Positions 24,179 through 36,491 of a stretch of DNA of 64,000 bases are shown one piece after another. Below the pieces are notes generated by a model. That model had not been told where the DNA came from. It made no database searches and saw nothing but the letters and a program-made list of their open reading frames with translations. The translations under genes and the position numbers were made by a program. The stretch is taken from contig QANT01001551.1 in assembly GCA_003254885.1 (NCBI GenBank), positions 1 through 64,000 on the forward strand. The letters run 5' to 3'. Origin of the DNA: Purshia tridentata. Taxonomy: Eukaryota; Streptophyta; Magnoliopsida; Rosales; Rosaceae. Positions within the stretch are counted from its first letter, which is position 1, and each line of letters starts with the position of its first letter.

Positions 24179-27048
24179 TCAGTCTTCGTCAACATACACA
24201 GTTTCTTGCGTAAACAACCCACCAAACATCTTCCTAACTTCTTTCTTCGAATCCGTTTGTTTGGCTTTAGGCTTTGGCTCCTCCTTGGGTTTCAAAGTTG
24301 CTTTCGGAGTAGTAACTTTCTTAGCAACTGCTTTGTTGGGAGGTAGAGTCCGAGCCTTTGCCTGTCCTCTGATAGTGGCAATCTGCACTTTTGGTGTCTC
24401 TATGGACTTTTGAACTGTGTCTGCAAGTTGGGAGCTAAACTTTTCCCAAGACAGCCCCGAGCCAATGTCTTTTGCTTTGTTCAAGAGGCCATCTACTGAA
24501 GCCCCTGCAGCCTCAGCCTTCACTTGAGCTTCTTCAGCTAAACTACTGGCCCGAGCTTCTTGTTCGGACAGCTTTTTTACCTCTTCTTCAAGTTTCTTTG
24601 CTGCCTCGGCTGCTTCTTGAGCTCTCTCAGAAGCTATTATTGCCTCTTCCTCTGCTTTTGCCTGTGCAAGCGCTTCTGCATAAGCTTTCCTTCTTCCATC
24701 CTCAGGGATGGTACTAAAGGCAATCGAAACATGCACAAATTTAGACAAAATTTCCACCAAAAGCAAAGTATTCTTGCATAATGTACCATGCATAAATATT
24801 TTATTATGGCAGATACATTCAAAAACATACTAGTGAAGTCATAAAAAAGGGTTGGGATTATATTAAGTTATGGGTTCAATTTCTCATCCCAATGTACCAA
24901 CAAAACAATATGAACACAATTTAACAGTTGAAACAAGAGATAGAAAGTGTACCATTTTTGGTAACTATTGATATAAGTTTTCTAATGAACAATATGCTCA
25001 ATTGTGCATGCCAAACTCAAGATCTTCCTCTCACTAACTAGGTTTTCTTAATGTAGCTCTCAATTGGCTAGATAGGAGAGGGGGGTCTTGCCTTATTAGA
25101 TAAGAAAAGACTTAAGTGGACCCTTCCATAAGAAGCCTGTAACATTAACAAGTCCTACACCTTTGTCCAAAGCACACTGAGGTGAATTCCAACACCATTA
25201 TATATAATATTGCAACTAAACCCAATTCAAAGTCAATGATAACAGAATATTTGTTCATATTAATTGTACAAGTATGGAATATAATTTCTCTTAGCCTTAG
25301 ATAATAAGTGAAAAAGACATGGGTTTTACCTGAAAAGCTGATCTACAGGCCTCGAGGGTGCTGATGGATCAGTATATACTTCCACAACCTTGACAGAGTC
25401 AAAAATAAATATTTAATCAATAGGCAAGCCAGCAGAAAAATGCAAGACATTAATAACCAGTCAATTAATGTATGTAACTTTGGACGTTCTATAGAATCTG
25501 TATTGTAAAAACAAATGGAAAATACCCAAAAGGAAACAAACAGAGTAATACTAGTGACAGAATTATATTACTGATCACATCTCTTATAATGGTAAAACCA
25601 GCAAACATAGATAAATCTCATGAGAGATATTGCAAGAATGAGAAATGTACCTTATTTTCTGCCACAGCAGTATTTGAGAAAACATCGGCCACCAGGGCTG
25701 CAATCTGAGACTTGGCTACCTAATAGTGTAATGTTTAGTATTATCGGGGAAGACTATAAAATTGTGCTTCCAAAAAATAAATGAAAATGAAAATGAAAGC
25801 ATTACAATATTATTGCATACATTCCATTACTTTGTAGTCGTTTGCACCTGTGCCGCTTCCTTCAGCTGACACAACAACATTATATGAGCTCTCCGGCGAA
25901 AAATCTTCAGTCAAACTTGTCTTTATAAAGGTATAGCTGACGTCTGTTTCGATGACTTTTTGCAACAATTCAGTGATAGTCAACGGCTGGGATCGCGCGA
26001 AGAGGTTGCTAAAGAATGAAGAGATGCCATCTAGTACATTGTTAGTTGATGCACCCCCTGTGTAATTCCCGTCATAGATTATCGCCACGTGGCCAACCCC
26101 AGCCAGCTGGGCGGCTTGGATTATTTGTAAGGCGTCCGATGGGGTTACTTCAGTCGCTGGACCATTCTCCGCGGGGCCAATTGTGACGACAACTTTGCTG
26201 GCGTTTCCGATAGCTTTGGCGATGGTTTCAGCATCTTTAAAGAGGGATTCGACCGCGTTGATGCGTTTTGATTCCTCATTTGATATGATCTACGGTGTTG
26301 ATGCAGTTGGAGGGAAAATATTAGGCCTAGTGCTACGAAATGCTCATGTCATAATAATCCTCTTTACATGGTACCTAAACTCTACATAGAAATTGGTTTT
26401 TGGGTCTTGCATTGTAAATGAACTTCTCAAAGAGTGAAACAATTTATGGGTAACTTTGTATGAATCATTTTTCATGATCATATTGTAGACTACTTATCCA
26501 TCGTTTTAATGACCTATGGTTGTGAAAACCCAATGAGGACCATGATAAAGTTTGGTTAGGACTTAGGAATTGTTTAATTCACATTGTTGATTCGTTTGGC
26601 TGGAGCAACTAACCTTGTAAATAGAGGCAACACGAGCCAACTCTTGAGCAGCACCAAGATCAGGCACACCAGCCCTTACACTAAAACCCTCACGCAGAAG
26701 GGTCTGCGCTATGCGAATGCCAGCCTGCCCAGTTGCACCAGCAACAAACACAGTCCCAGGGTCCTTGCTTCTGGGGTTCCCAAACGACAGGCCTAAAGAA
26801 GGCCGACTCACAACAGGTACCAAAGATTTTACATCGGACACTTTTCCAAAGTCGAACCAGAAACGGCTGGAATTGGAGGAGTCATCTGTTTGGCCTTCAT
26901 CGTCACCCGACTTGCCAAGCCGAAATGAAGGGAAGGGTCCAGCCCTCTTGGCAAAGACTCTGAGCCTTGGGTTCTTGAGGGTTGTTGTTGCTCTTGAAGT
27001 GGGTGTGGAGGTTATAAGGAATGAATTGGAAGTGAGAGTTGCAGCCAT
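24179..27048 (-). CDS. PTAC16: pTAC16, plastid transcriptionally active chromosome protein
   Basis: Five exons (27048-26614, 26289-25831, 25719-25651, 25388-25330, 24713-24179) close in phase to give 518 residues, close to the about 510 of Arabidopsis pTAC16. The first 50 residues, rich in Ser/Thr/Arg with few acidic residues, look like a chloroplast transit peptide; the ATG at 27048 (MAATLTS) fits this better than the upstream in-frame codons. Residues about 95-320 form an NAD(P)-binding Rossmann fold of the atypical SDR/NAD-epimerase kind, with VFVAGATGQAGIRIAQ as the dinucleotide-binding glycine motif. A long Ala/Glu/Lys-rich coiled coil follows (about 350-440), then a basic Pro/Lys-rich tail. 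The family is bound to plastid nucleoids or thylakoids with the plastid RNA polymerase and is phosphorylated; its exact role, perhaps membrane anchoring, is unsettled. It is transcribed leftwards and separate from its neighbours. Confidence 0.95.
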
Positions 27049-27232
27049 TGATGCAAAGAGGGGATGGCAAAAAGGGTGGCTGGCTCTTCCCTTACAATTC
27101 AGCTTTTGTGCATTTCCATGATTTCCAAACTTCTTGACCAGACCCCAGCCCAGAAAGCCCGTGGCAATTGAATTACCTTTGGGCCCCAATATTATCTGGA
27201 TGGGAAGATATGGGAGCAGGCAAATGAAATGG

Positions 27233-27244
27233 TGCCACGTGGCA
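27233..27244. promoter_or_regulatory. Palindromic G-box upstream of PTAC16
   Basis: TGCCACGTGGCA is a perfect 12-bp palindrome around CACGTG, 185-196 bases upstream of the PTAC16 start codon. This is the high-affinity form bound by plant bZIP (GBF/HY5) and PIF bHLH factors, and it suits a light-controlled chloroplast gene. Binding here is inferred, not shown. Confidence 0.6.
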
Positions 27245-29520
27245 TGCTTTTATCTACTAAAGGAAAATTGGACACCAAGAATCTTATTAGCAGGTTGAAG
27301 ATGAACCACCAGAAAAAGACGTGCGCATTTGCTATTTCACATACGCCATACTCATATGTATAGGTTCTAATTCAACAAGGTTTTATCCACCCACGCTTCG
27401 CTACCACAAAAATAATATGATAAGCATGGCCCACAGTGACGTTCATGTCACCAATTTTGTCAATTTTATTGAAGCACCATCAGCCAGTGAAGAAAAAAAG
27501 ATCACGGGAAGTAAATTGCAAGTAGATACTCGGACAGTTTCAATTATAATGAAGCAGGGGTCAAAATGAATCCTAGTCTTTCTCATACAAAGTAAACGAC
27601 CTCAAACTTAACGGTGAATATAACAGAGATAATCCAACAGCACGTCCCAAAAGGCACAGCTATGGTTAAAAAAGAAAACAACTAAAATTAAAAAACAAGG
27701 TGTATTACGGAATGCAACCCATATTAGGCTTCCAAACCAGCAGAACAACAAAGCCACCAACAGATTATGTTAACTAGCTATTAACTCACTACTAACTAAA
27801 GAAAAAAAGAAGAATTAATACTAAATTATGAGAACCATAAAATAGGCATTCAGTCTAAACCCACCAAGCATGGCAAGCAAAATATAATACACCAAGAATT
27901 AGGTGCGTCCTCACTGCTCACCGAAGAGGTCTATAACTACAAAAATAGATCAGCTGTCATTCATTCTTCACCAAGATTTAAAATTTTATGCCCATCACAA
28001 TTCTATTTCTATCCACCCCTTCAAGTCAAGGATCAAGGTACCAGCATCAAAGTCAGTAAGCCTCATTGCCATACTTGTGTTATGCCACACAGCATATTAA
28101 TACCTACGCTTCATATCTCCAACAAAGCTCACATATAATCATTTTCTATATGCAAATATAGGCAGTAGCATCTACCTTACGATCCAGAGTTTCAAATTAC
28201 TTTACCTAAGACAAGCCATCCATCAACCTTGAAGTAAGCATATAGCACAAACAAATCCTTTTCACAAATGGCAGTAATACCTCAAATGAGATACGCCATT
28301 GTAGTACAGAAAATTAAGAGAGATACATGCCAAGGTTGTTGCACAAAAAGAAACAAAGTAAAAACTTCATCCTCGGATTCATATACCATCTATGTTTAGA
28401 TGACAGCTTGAAAATTCCTCGGTACTGCCAGAGAACAGAATAGTATACTAGGGTCATAAATTATCCAAGTAACAAGCTTCCCCTATCAAAATTAAATGCT
28501 TCACAGTTCACACCAGATATGATGCACAGTAAGAAAACATTATTGAGTGGAGATTAACATCTTCATTCTCATACAGTATTAATCATTTCACGTACATACA
28601 TCATTATACCATCCATATTAACCTTACAAGCTGATATCAACATCAGGACCAGAAAAATCCAAGAACCATAGCACCATGGAGAATTTTACAAAAATTAAGT
28701 CCCAGGAACAACTCTCAAGCTGCCAACCTTAAAATTTAAACAAAATTAAAGTAAGAATACAGCAACAATATACAAATTATGAGTGAGAAAGAGAGATTCT
28801 CCTAAAGACACTGAGTGCTTCCTCTAAAGAGCCTGAAAAGGCATAGAAAACTTTACCTGAATCAATGGTCAAAATGCGGATCTGCACATGATCTGCTCAA
28901 GCAGGTCACATCTAGTTGACAAAAATTTCATCTATCAATTAACCAGAAAGCTAATTTTAGTATATCCTCATCAGTCAAACAGACAAGACCTTAAGGTTTT
29001 TTTGTCAATAAGATCAGCCATTCATACAGACGACAACAATTCCTACCTGCAATTGTACCTAAACTTGCACATCAAACAAACTAGAAATGCTAAAATAAAA
29101 AATGAAGAAACAGAAGAAAAAAAACTAAAAACTAAAAAGAAAAAAAAACTACACTCAAAACCCAATTCAAAAATCAAATTCAGAAAGAAAAAAAACATAT
29201 ATAACAAATAATGTAAAAGCTTCACATCCATGTGATGAAGATAGCCTATAAAACAACAAATCAACTTCACTATTCACAAATACAATTATTACCAGAAAAT
29301 CTAGCAGCAAGGTCTGCATAAAGTTGAACTCAAGAGAATAGCTCAGGAAATCCTCATTTATCCATTAAGCTGCCAGCAGTAAAACACAGACTACATTAAA
29401 CAATAACCAAAACATAGAAACACTCTCATTCAAACAAATATATTCCTACCAATCTGAAATGTTACTGCTTAATAGAATTGAAAAGATAAATTATCACAAT
29501 ATTCCAACATGGTAATAAAT
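27245..29520. other. Gene-free region between PTAC16 and the SRRM1-type gene
   Basis: No coding frame is convincing in these 2.3 kb. The part nearest 29520 is presumably the 3' untranslated region of the leftward SR-matrix gene. AT-rich sequence with A-rich runs (about 29090-29200) is all that is visible. Confidence 0.55.
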
Positions 29521-32500
29521 TTAGTGACTGATGCCCTTTTTTGCTTTAAGTGATTCGAGAGCCTTCTTGCGTAACTCAATCTCAAGTTTCTTCTGAACAT
29601 CTTCTGTCTCTTCATTGTCACTTGAATGAAACTCTCTCCTGGTTACATGTTCACCATCTGAAGCAGAAGCATCACTGTAATTCTTCCCTTTCAGCTTCTC
29701 CACACGACGTTCTTCCTTTCGGCGACGCCGCTCCTCACGTCTTCGACGCTTCTTCTCCTTCCGCAATCTCTTTTCCTCTTTCCTCCTCCTTTTAGCCTCC
29801 TTCCTCCCCTCAATTTCAGAATCACTGTATTCATCATCAGAAGTCAGCCTCTCTGATCTCTTACTCTTTCTCTTTTCCTTATCTCCACTTCTGTGTTTGT
29901 CACTTTCCTCAGAAACAGAATCAAAAGTGCCACTTCGATTACTACGATCAACTTTTTCAACTGATGAGTGTACGGATCCAGGTTTACGATTCCGGTCACT
30001 GCCCTTGACATCCTTTGGATGAGAGCGGTTCTTATCATCCAACTTTCTACCCTCACCAGGATATGATGCCCGTTGCGTCTCACCTGGCAGGGAGTCTTTA
30101 CGTATGGTTGGTGCCTTTTGTTGATCAGGCGTTTCAGGAGCCCCCCTCCCAGCAGATTTCCCACTGTCAGGAATTTCATAATATCAGACCTACAAACTAC
30201 TATATCCAATTTAAGTAAATCATAAGCGCAAGATAAGACGTGTTACAGGCTATATTTACCTCTTCATCTCCTGCTCTTTATTTCTCAATTCCATATTATC
30301 CAGATGGCTCCGAGATTCAGTAGACCTACGACCTGCTGCTACTCTTTCAGGAGAGTACGCTTCTTTGTTATGAACCTTAGCAGGAGAAACTATCTGCTTA
30401 CTTGTCACTGATGTATTTTTTGATATCCTCTCCAATGACTTAGGTCTATGATCCCCATCTTCCCTACAACCAAAATCCAGAATCACTCCAAGACACTTAA
30501 CAAATGAAAATTTTCTAATGCTGTGATAACCAAAGTATCAAGAATAGTTAATTTCTTACTCTTCACTTATTTCTTGACTGTCATGATGAAGTTTTTGTTC
30601 TCTTGGTTTCCTTGGAGGACTTGAGCTAACATCACGAGTTATCTGCTCCCTCCGTCGTCTCACAGGACTCTCATACGAACTAGACGATCTGGTGAGGCAG
30701 CAAGAGATAGTAAGAACAGAAAAATAACAAAATGGTTAAAATACTAACATCCTAAGATTGTATGAAACAGTTACACAGCCAAAATGAATACCTCCTTTCC
30801 TCACTAGCACTCCTTACTCCTGGTGGAGATGCTGAAAGTATAGGGGACTTCTGTAGTGAAGGCGACAAAGCTGGAACTCTTTTACGGGTATCATTCTGAT
30901 TTTTTGGTTCCCTCTGTGGTGACCCCAGAGAACTAGAGGACTGGCGTGGCGCAGGAGACAGTTTCTCGAGGGACCTGTAACATAGTTATATATGAAATAT
31001 GAAACAGTCATAATAGTTCTCAAACTGCCATATTAAAAAATTAATAATAATAATCCAAATAGATTGCTAAGAACAAATTGTCAATGCAACAGGAACTGCT
31101 ACAAGGAGTGCTCCATTGTAATTCCTAATTTCATAATATTATCATAACTACACACTGCTAGTAAAAAGTCCTTATAAGCTGGCATGCAATGCACCAAGCT
31201 TAAACCAATGGGAGAGATATAAACAGAATCGTAAAGGCATTACAAAAGTAATATAAACCTGGTTCTTTCTTGGGGAGAACGCATAGGAGATCTCTGATAC
31301 TTTGCTGTTCTCCTGATTGGTGAAGGGGAACCATGCCGAACAGGAGATGATGAACTCCGGTCATAAGGCGAAGGAGACCTGCGTCGAAGATTTGGTGACC
31401 TCCTGCCACCACGAACCGGTGACCTACGTTGCATTGGAGATGCATACCTGTTCCGTGGAGTCAATGGAGATCTTCGATGCCAACGTCGTACAGGTGAGGG
31501 GGATCTGCGACGTCGTACTGGAGAAGGTGACATGCGATGTCGCACAGGAGAAGGTGAAATGCGACGCTGTACAGGAGAAGGTGAAATGCGACGCCGTACA
31601 GGAGAAGGTGAAATGCGACGCCGTAAAGGAGAAGGTGAAATGCGACGCCGTACAGGAGAAGGTGAGATGCGACGCCGTACAGGAGAAGGTGAGATGCGAC
31701 GTCGCAGAGGGGAGGGTGACCTGCGGCGCCGCACTGGTGAGGGTGATCTGCGGTGCCGCACTGGTGAGGGTGATCTGCGGCGCCGCACTGGTGAGGGTGA
31801 TCTGCGGCGCCGCACTGGTGAGGGTGATCTGCGGCGCCGTACAAGTGAGGGTGATCTGCGGCGTCGGACAGGAGAGGGTGATCTGCGGCGTCGGACAGGT
31901 GAGGGTGATCTGCGGCGTCGGAAAGGTGAGGGTGATCTGCGACGTCGGACAGGCGGAGATGTCCTGCGACCCACAGGAGAAGGTGATCTGCGCCGATAAG
32001 GAGAACGTAATCGATGTCGTACAGGTGAAGGTGATCTTTGTTGTGAATTTGATCTAGATCTTCGCCTGGAATAAGGTGATCTTCCTCTTGGAGAGAGTGA
32101 TCCCTCAGGTGAATGCCTCCGAAGAGGTGTAATAGGACGTCTTCTTGGAGAGCGGTGACCTCTTTCAGAAGAAATGGACCGTCCTCGTGGTTTTGGTGAA
32201 CTGGAAACACTTTTTGACCTGTGTCTTTCACTAAAAATTTACAATTATAGTGAGATTCTATAATTTAAGAAATCCAAAATCAAATTATCAATGTATAAAA
32301 GAGAAATTCTTCATAAATGCAAGAACTAAAAAATGTTGGTCTTTAGTGAAAAAATCAATCCCAAAATAGAAAGAATGATGGAGAGTTCTTTTTTTTAAAA
32401 AAAAGAACAAAGCATACTCAGCATAACTTTTAGAATTAAAGTAAGACCGGCTGATTGACCTAGAAGGTGGACCCTGTTTAAAAGAATGGGTAAATTTATA

Positions 32501-34447
32501 TGTGTTTTATTGCAACCAAGCAGTATAATTAACACTGATGACATAGAATGAAGGTCAAGAAAATTACTGAGGGGACAAAGACGACTCTTCTGAATTTGGA
32601 GATCTAGAAGCCCTGTCAAAGATTAAACATATAATATTTAGAATAATTTTGTTGATTATTCACAGATTAAATAACCAAAGAGGAAATGTTATAAAACTTT
32701 CACTTAATGATCCAAAATATAAATATTCATAGGGCTACACTATTTCAAATATTTGAGTAAGGGTGCAGAACAAAATTAGATCTAATCGTTAATATAATTG
32801 AAGAATCGTACAAAAGTTTGATGGATTTTGATATACGAATGGCACCCAATGCAGAACAGAGTTTGTTATTCATGATTGCAAAACATAGATAGACTGCAGA
32901 TCTTACAACAATGATACTTTAAAGTAAAATAATTCCCAATCCCTTACTTGTTCCTTGCCTTCACACCATTTCTCTTGTTAGCTCCTCTTTCATCCTCAGG
33001 ACGGTCACTTGAAACCCTTGGTAACATATCCTTCGAGTTTGGCTCCAAAGCAGCATTGTTTTCTTTCCTATCAACCCCTCCTTCCTACAGTAGTTTGAGG
33101 TAAAGGCATGAACCCAAATAATTGCAGAAGCTAGCTGAACGCATGAAAACACAAACGGAAGTTAAAAACAAAAAACTCAGCTCTAGAGAGTGTAACTCCA
33201 GCATGAATAAAATAGTAGTACCATCTTCTTCAATCTCTCTTGTTCAAGATCTCTACTCTCCTTGTCTTTTATTCTCTGAATTTCCTTTGCTATGCCTGCC
33301 TTATCTGCCTCCTCCTGCAACATTCCATGGCACAACTAAATTAATAAACTGAATTATCTCATAACCCGGACATGAAAAGACAATATAAATATATTAACCT
33401 TCGCTTTCCGTCTTTCTTCTTGTTTGGCATCCAAGAACTGTTGAGGGACACCACTAGCATTATTTTGCGCACTGAGAAGAAGCGTCCAAAGCTCTCTCAT
33501 AAACTTCACAGTATTTTTCTCCATAAATCCAGTAAGTGAAATTTGAACCTCCTTCCCATTCACTTCCTGCAAATTGTAACAAACATGTACAGTTCAAGAA
33601 GCATTAATACTAACTACAAATGCACAAACCCATGAATTTCGCACTGAACAGAACTTAGCAATAAATCATCAAAATGGAGTAACCAGACTTGAAGTTTGGC
33701 TATGTCAACATTTTGATTCCTATGGGATGTCATATGTTTTACCATCATTGTTAACAGGGAAAACAAAAAAGTACAGAATTAAGAACAGCATGCAGTTAAC
33801 TAGACAAACTTCTGCACTCAAACCAAAAAGCTGATGTGGATAGTATAACTAGCAGCTACTCTCACTCCATGAACCAAAAACGAAACATATAATGCAGTAC
33901 AGTACCTTTCCCTCCAAAAGACCATAAATAAAGTTGATAAGAACTTCGTCCTCGAACCCAAGAAGCTCAGTCACCCTAGTAGCAATCCACGGACGGATAA
34001 CATCCATACTCACCCTTGACATGTCGACCTGCAACACATTATTTATGCACAATAAATTAACCAGACCAGTACCCAAGTCTCACAAATTAAAGAAAACACA
34101 CACATATCACAAATGTTAATTAGATTTTCAGAAAAAAAAAAACTAAACTAAACCGAACCAGATGTTCCAATTCAGGAGAGAATTTCTGGGATTTTAACAG
34201 CTTCGCTTGCTTATTAGAAAACCTTGTGTCCTGATCAGCGGACGTACCCTGAGTAAACACAATCCATATAAATATTACTTAAACCGATACCGAAACACAA
34301 ACATTCAGTAATTATGGGTTTTTGAAGGAGAAGATCTGAGTTATAATAGATATATATAACTAAGTCAAAAACAATCCAAAACAATTAATAAGAAATTGAA
34401 ATTTCTGAACAATCAAATTAACTTACCCTAAAAAACCCGCCCGACAT
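29521..34447 (-). CDS. PWI- and RS-domain splicing co-activator (SRRM1/SRm160 type)
   Basis: Thirteen exons (34447-34427, 34248-34159, 34028-33906, 33566-33399, 33314-33222, 33084-32948, 32613-32568, 32473-32418, 32230-31259, 30974-30792, 30688-30560, 30463-30260, 30163-29521) close in phase for about 954 residues. An N-terminal PWI domain (about 32-120) carries the signature RPWI at 49-52 and binds RNA/DNA. A charged helical linker follows ([20 protein letters not shown]). A long RS domain, mostly in the 972-nt exon, repeats RRRSPSPVR about twenty times. The C-terminal tail is KR/E-rich and disordered. The human counterpart bridges SR proteins and snRNPs in spliceosomes and the exon-junction complex; the plant protein should work in nuclear speckles. 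The start MSGGFFRG with the first intron directly after codon 7 matches the family. Confidence 0.93.
31490..31990 (-). repeat. 27-bp-period tandem array encoding the RS repeats
   Basis: Units of about 27 bp, on the + strand like GGTGAGGGTGATCTGCGGCG, repeat about 18 times. They fall into subfamilies (GAAATGCGACGCCGTACAGGAGAAG-like units at 31555-31700, GATCTGCGGCG units at 31730-31960). On the minus strand they encode R-R-R-S-P-S-P-V-R. All six frames stay largely open across the array, giving long false open frames of 155-256 codons. Near-identical neighbouring units imply recent unequal exchange. Confidence 0.9.
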
Positions 34448-36491
34448 CTTCTTCTAGGGTTTGCGATGAAAGCTTAAGGGCTTGGTTTCGACGGCGAATT
34501 AGAAGTTTTGTTGGTGATTTTATGAAAGAGAGTGTTGTGGAAGCGAGTGGTGTACTATGAACCTACGCAGTTACGCCATGTATTGTGGTATTTGGGGAAC
34601 TTATTCTATGCAACCGGGAGGCTATGCAGTCCGTATCTGAAAGACTCAAACAATGTTTTTAAGCCAGACCCAATTACTCTCCGTCACTGGGCCTCTTATT
34701 GGGCCGCCAACCAACAGATATTTTTGTTTGGCCCAAGCAATTTGGATTATTTTTTATTGTTGAATTAATCATTTTTATGTCATTCGATATTAGTCTCTTA
34801 AAAATACTTTTGTTATTTTGACAGCTAATTATTGAACTCTTTTATATATTTAAATAATATACTGCTAAATTAGTTTATAATTTTTACAAAAAAATATAAA
34901 ATAAGAAAAATTCATTTAAAATATCTTAGGGTGGTTAGCTCAATAATTAAAGAGAATCGAAATAGCCTAAACTTTTTTGATTTTTATTTCTCGGTGAATA
35001 TATATTTATACTTGCTAATATATATAGATGCATAAATTTGATCACTAAATAACATATTCATATGGTCATGTACCTACACAAATTTTTAAATTCCAAACCC
35101 ATCCTCAAAATCTACTTAATTATGAAAATTATCCTTAAAAATTAAAATACACATATCGTGGGCTTACTAGATGCAAACCCAGCCACAGAGGCCTCCGAAG
35201 AAAAAAAAAAAAAACCATGATATATAGGCTGACTATTGGCCAACCCAATCCTATTTATTTGTACTTGGAGCCTCTGTCACTCATGTAAGATTGTGGGACA
35301 TAATTAATAACTTGATCTTGGTCATCCAACTGAACTTGGATTCAGTCATGTTCCTCTTTGGTCTTGCACTAATTCACTTTAAATTTTTCTAAGATTTTCT
35401 CTACATTGTCTCATCTTCCCAATAATTCCAACTACAACTGATCTTGAAATTTTAAGAGATTGAAAATAATTATAAAAGTGGGAATTTGTACTCCATATGT
35501 ATATTCACTTGACAGTAGCTAGTCATAAAAATCATCATAATACCTAAATTAAATGTCAACATAACAAACCAACAAATAATATATATATATATAATGAGGT
35601 ATATAAGTTTTGGAGACACAAGATATTTGAGGTTCGAAACAATTGCCTCACTCAACTAACCTCAAATTTGGCCTAGTTCTAATGCTTCTTTATTATACGC
35701 TTTGATCCATACTATATTATTAGTTAATATCATAATGATGTTCCAAATATAAATACTTTTCATGATTCATGAAACCTTTGGATTTCTTCTACTAACATAG
35801 CTTGTTGTGCGATTGGTTGAGATCTGAAAGTCTATCGATTAAAAAATACAAAGTTGATGATGTTGGTTATAGTTTATCGTCAAATCATTATGTTTCGCAA
35901 TTTAATTCGAGTTAAAAGGAATTGAATAAAAAAATTGTTCCAAAAATCTGAACCACATGGGGACTTGATACATATTTAATCGGATGGACAACATAATTCC
36001 CAAACTTGTGAGATTTTAAGGGTTTAGAACTTAGCAATACGCACTTAATGTGAATGTCTTCTTTGTCCAAACAAACAACTATAGAGATGTAAAAATCAAA
36101 CGTTGTACATAATCCACATATAGCCCACAGAGAAGGAGCTTACGTTTAGTCGCTCACGCCCAATATATTAGGATCGTGCAGATTTTGACACGTGGCCCAC
36201 AAAACGCAATCGGATGCAAACCTATTTATATTCCACCCTTTATTCTCAATTTCTCGTCCGCTCGTCTTCTCTATCTCTGTCGCGCTCTCTATCCTCCTCC
36301 GCCGTCCTCTCTCTTTTCTCACACTCGCACACACCCCTATATCCAAACCCTAATTCCATGTTCGATCTTGTAACTATCATCGATTATTTGCGCTGAAAAC
36401 TATTGTACCCCAACTTTCCTGGTAAATCGTAGATTCGATTTTGTTTTGTCCTTGGAGAGAATCGGAGGTACACGGAGCTGAAAATTTTAAA
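34448..36491. other. Divergent intergenic region between SRRM1-type and TFIIA-L genes
   Basis: This 2-kb region separates head-to-head genes. It is mostly AT-rich with no recognised coding sequence. The segment next to 36491 is CT-rich and probably the 5' leader of the TFIIA gene. Confidence 0.6.
36187..36196. promoter_or_regulatory. G-box/ABRE-like site upstream of TFIIA-L
   Basis: GACACGTGGC contains CACGTG (36189-36194), about 300 bases before the TFIIA-L start codon. A TATA-like CTATTTATATT lies about 30 bases further downstream (about 36221), so the two may form a small core promoter. Functional use is inferred. Confidence 0.45.

Noticed and set aside
31317-32057. Long + strand open frame (246 codons) and 256-codon minus frame over the RS region
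   Set aside because: Both are by-products of the 27-bp array; the third frame (RRRSPSPVR) has family support, correct splice sites and phase.
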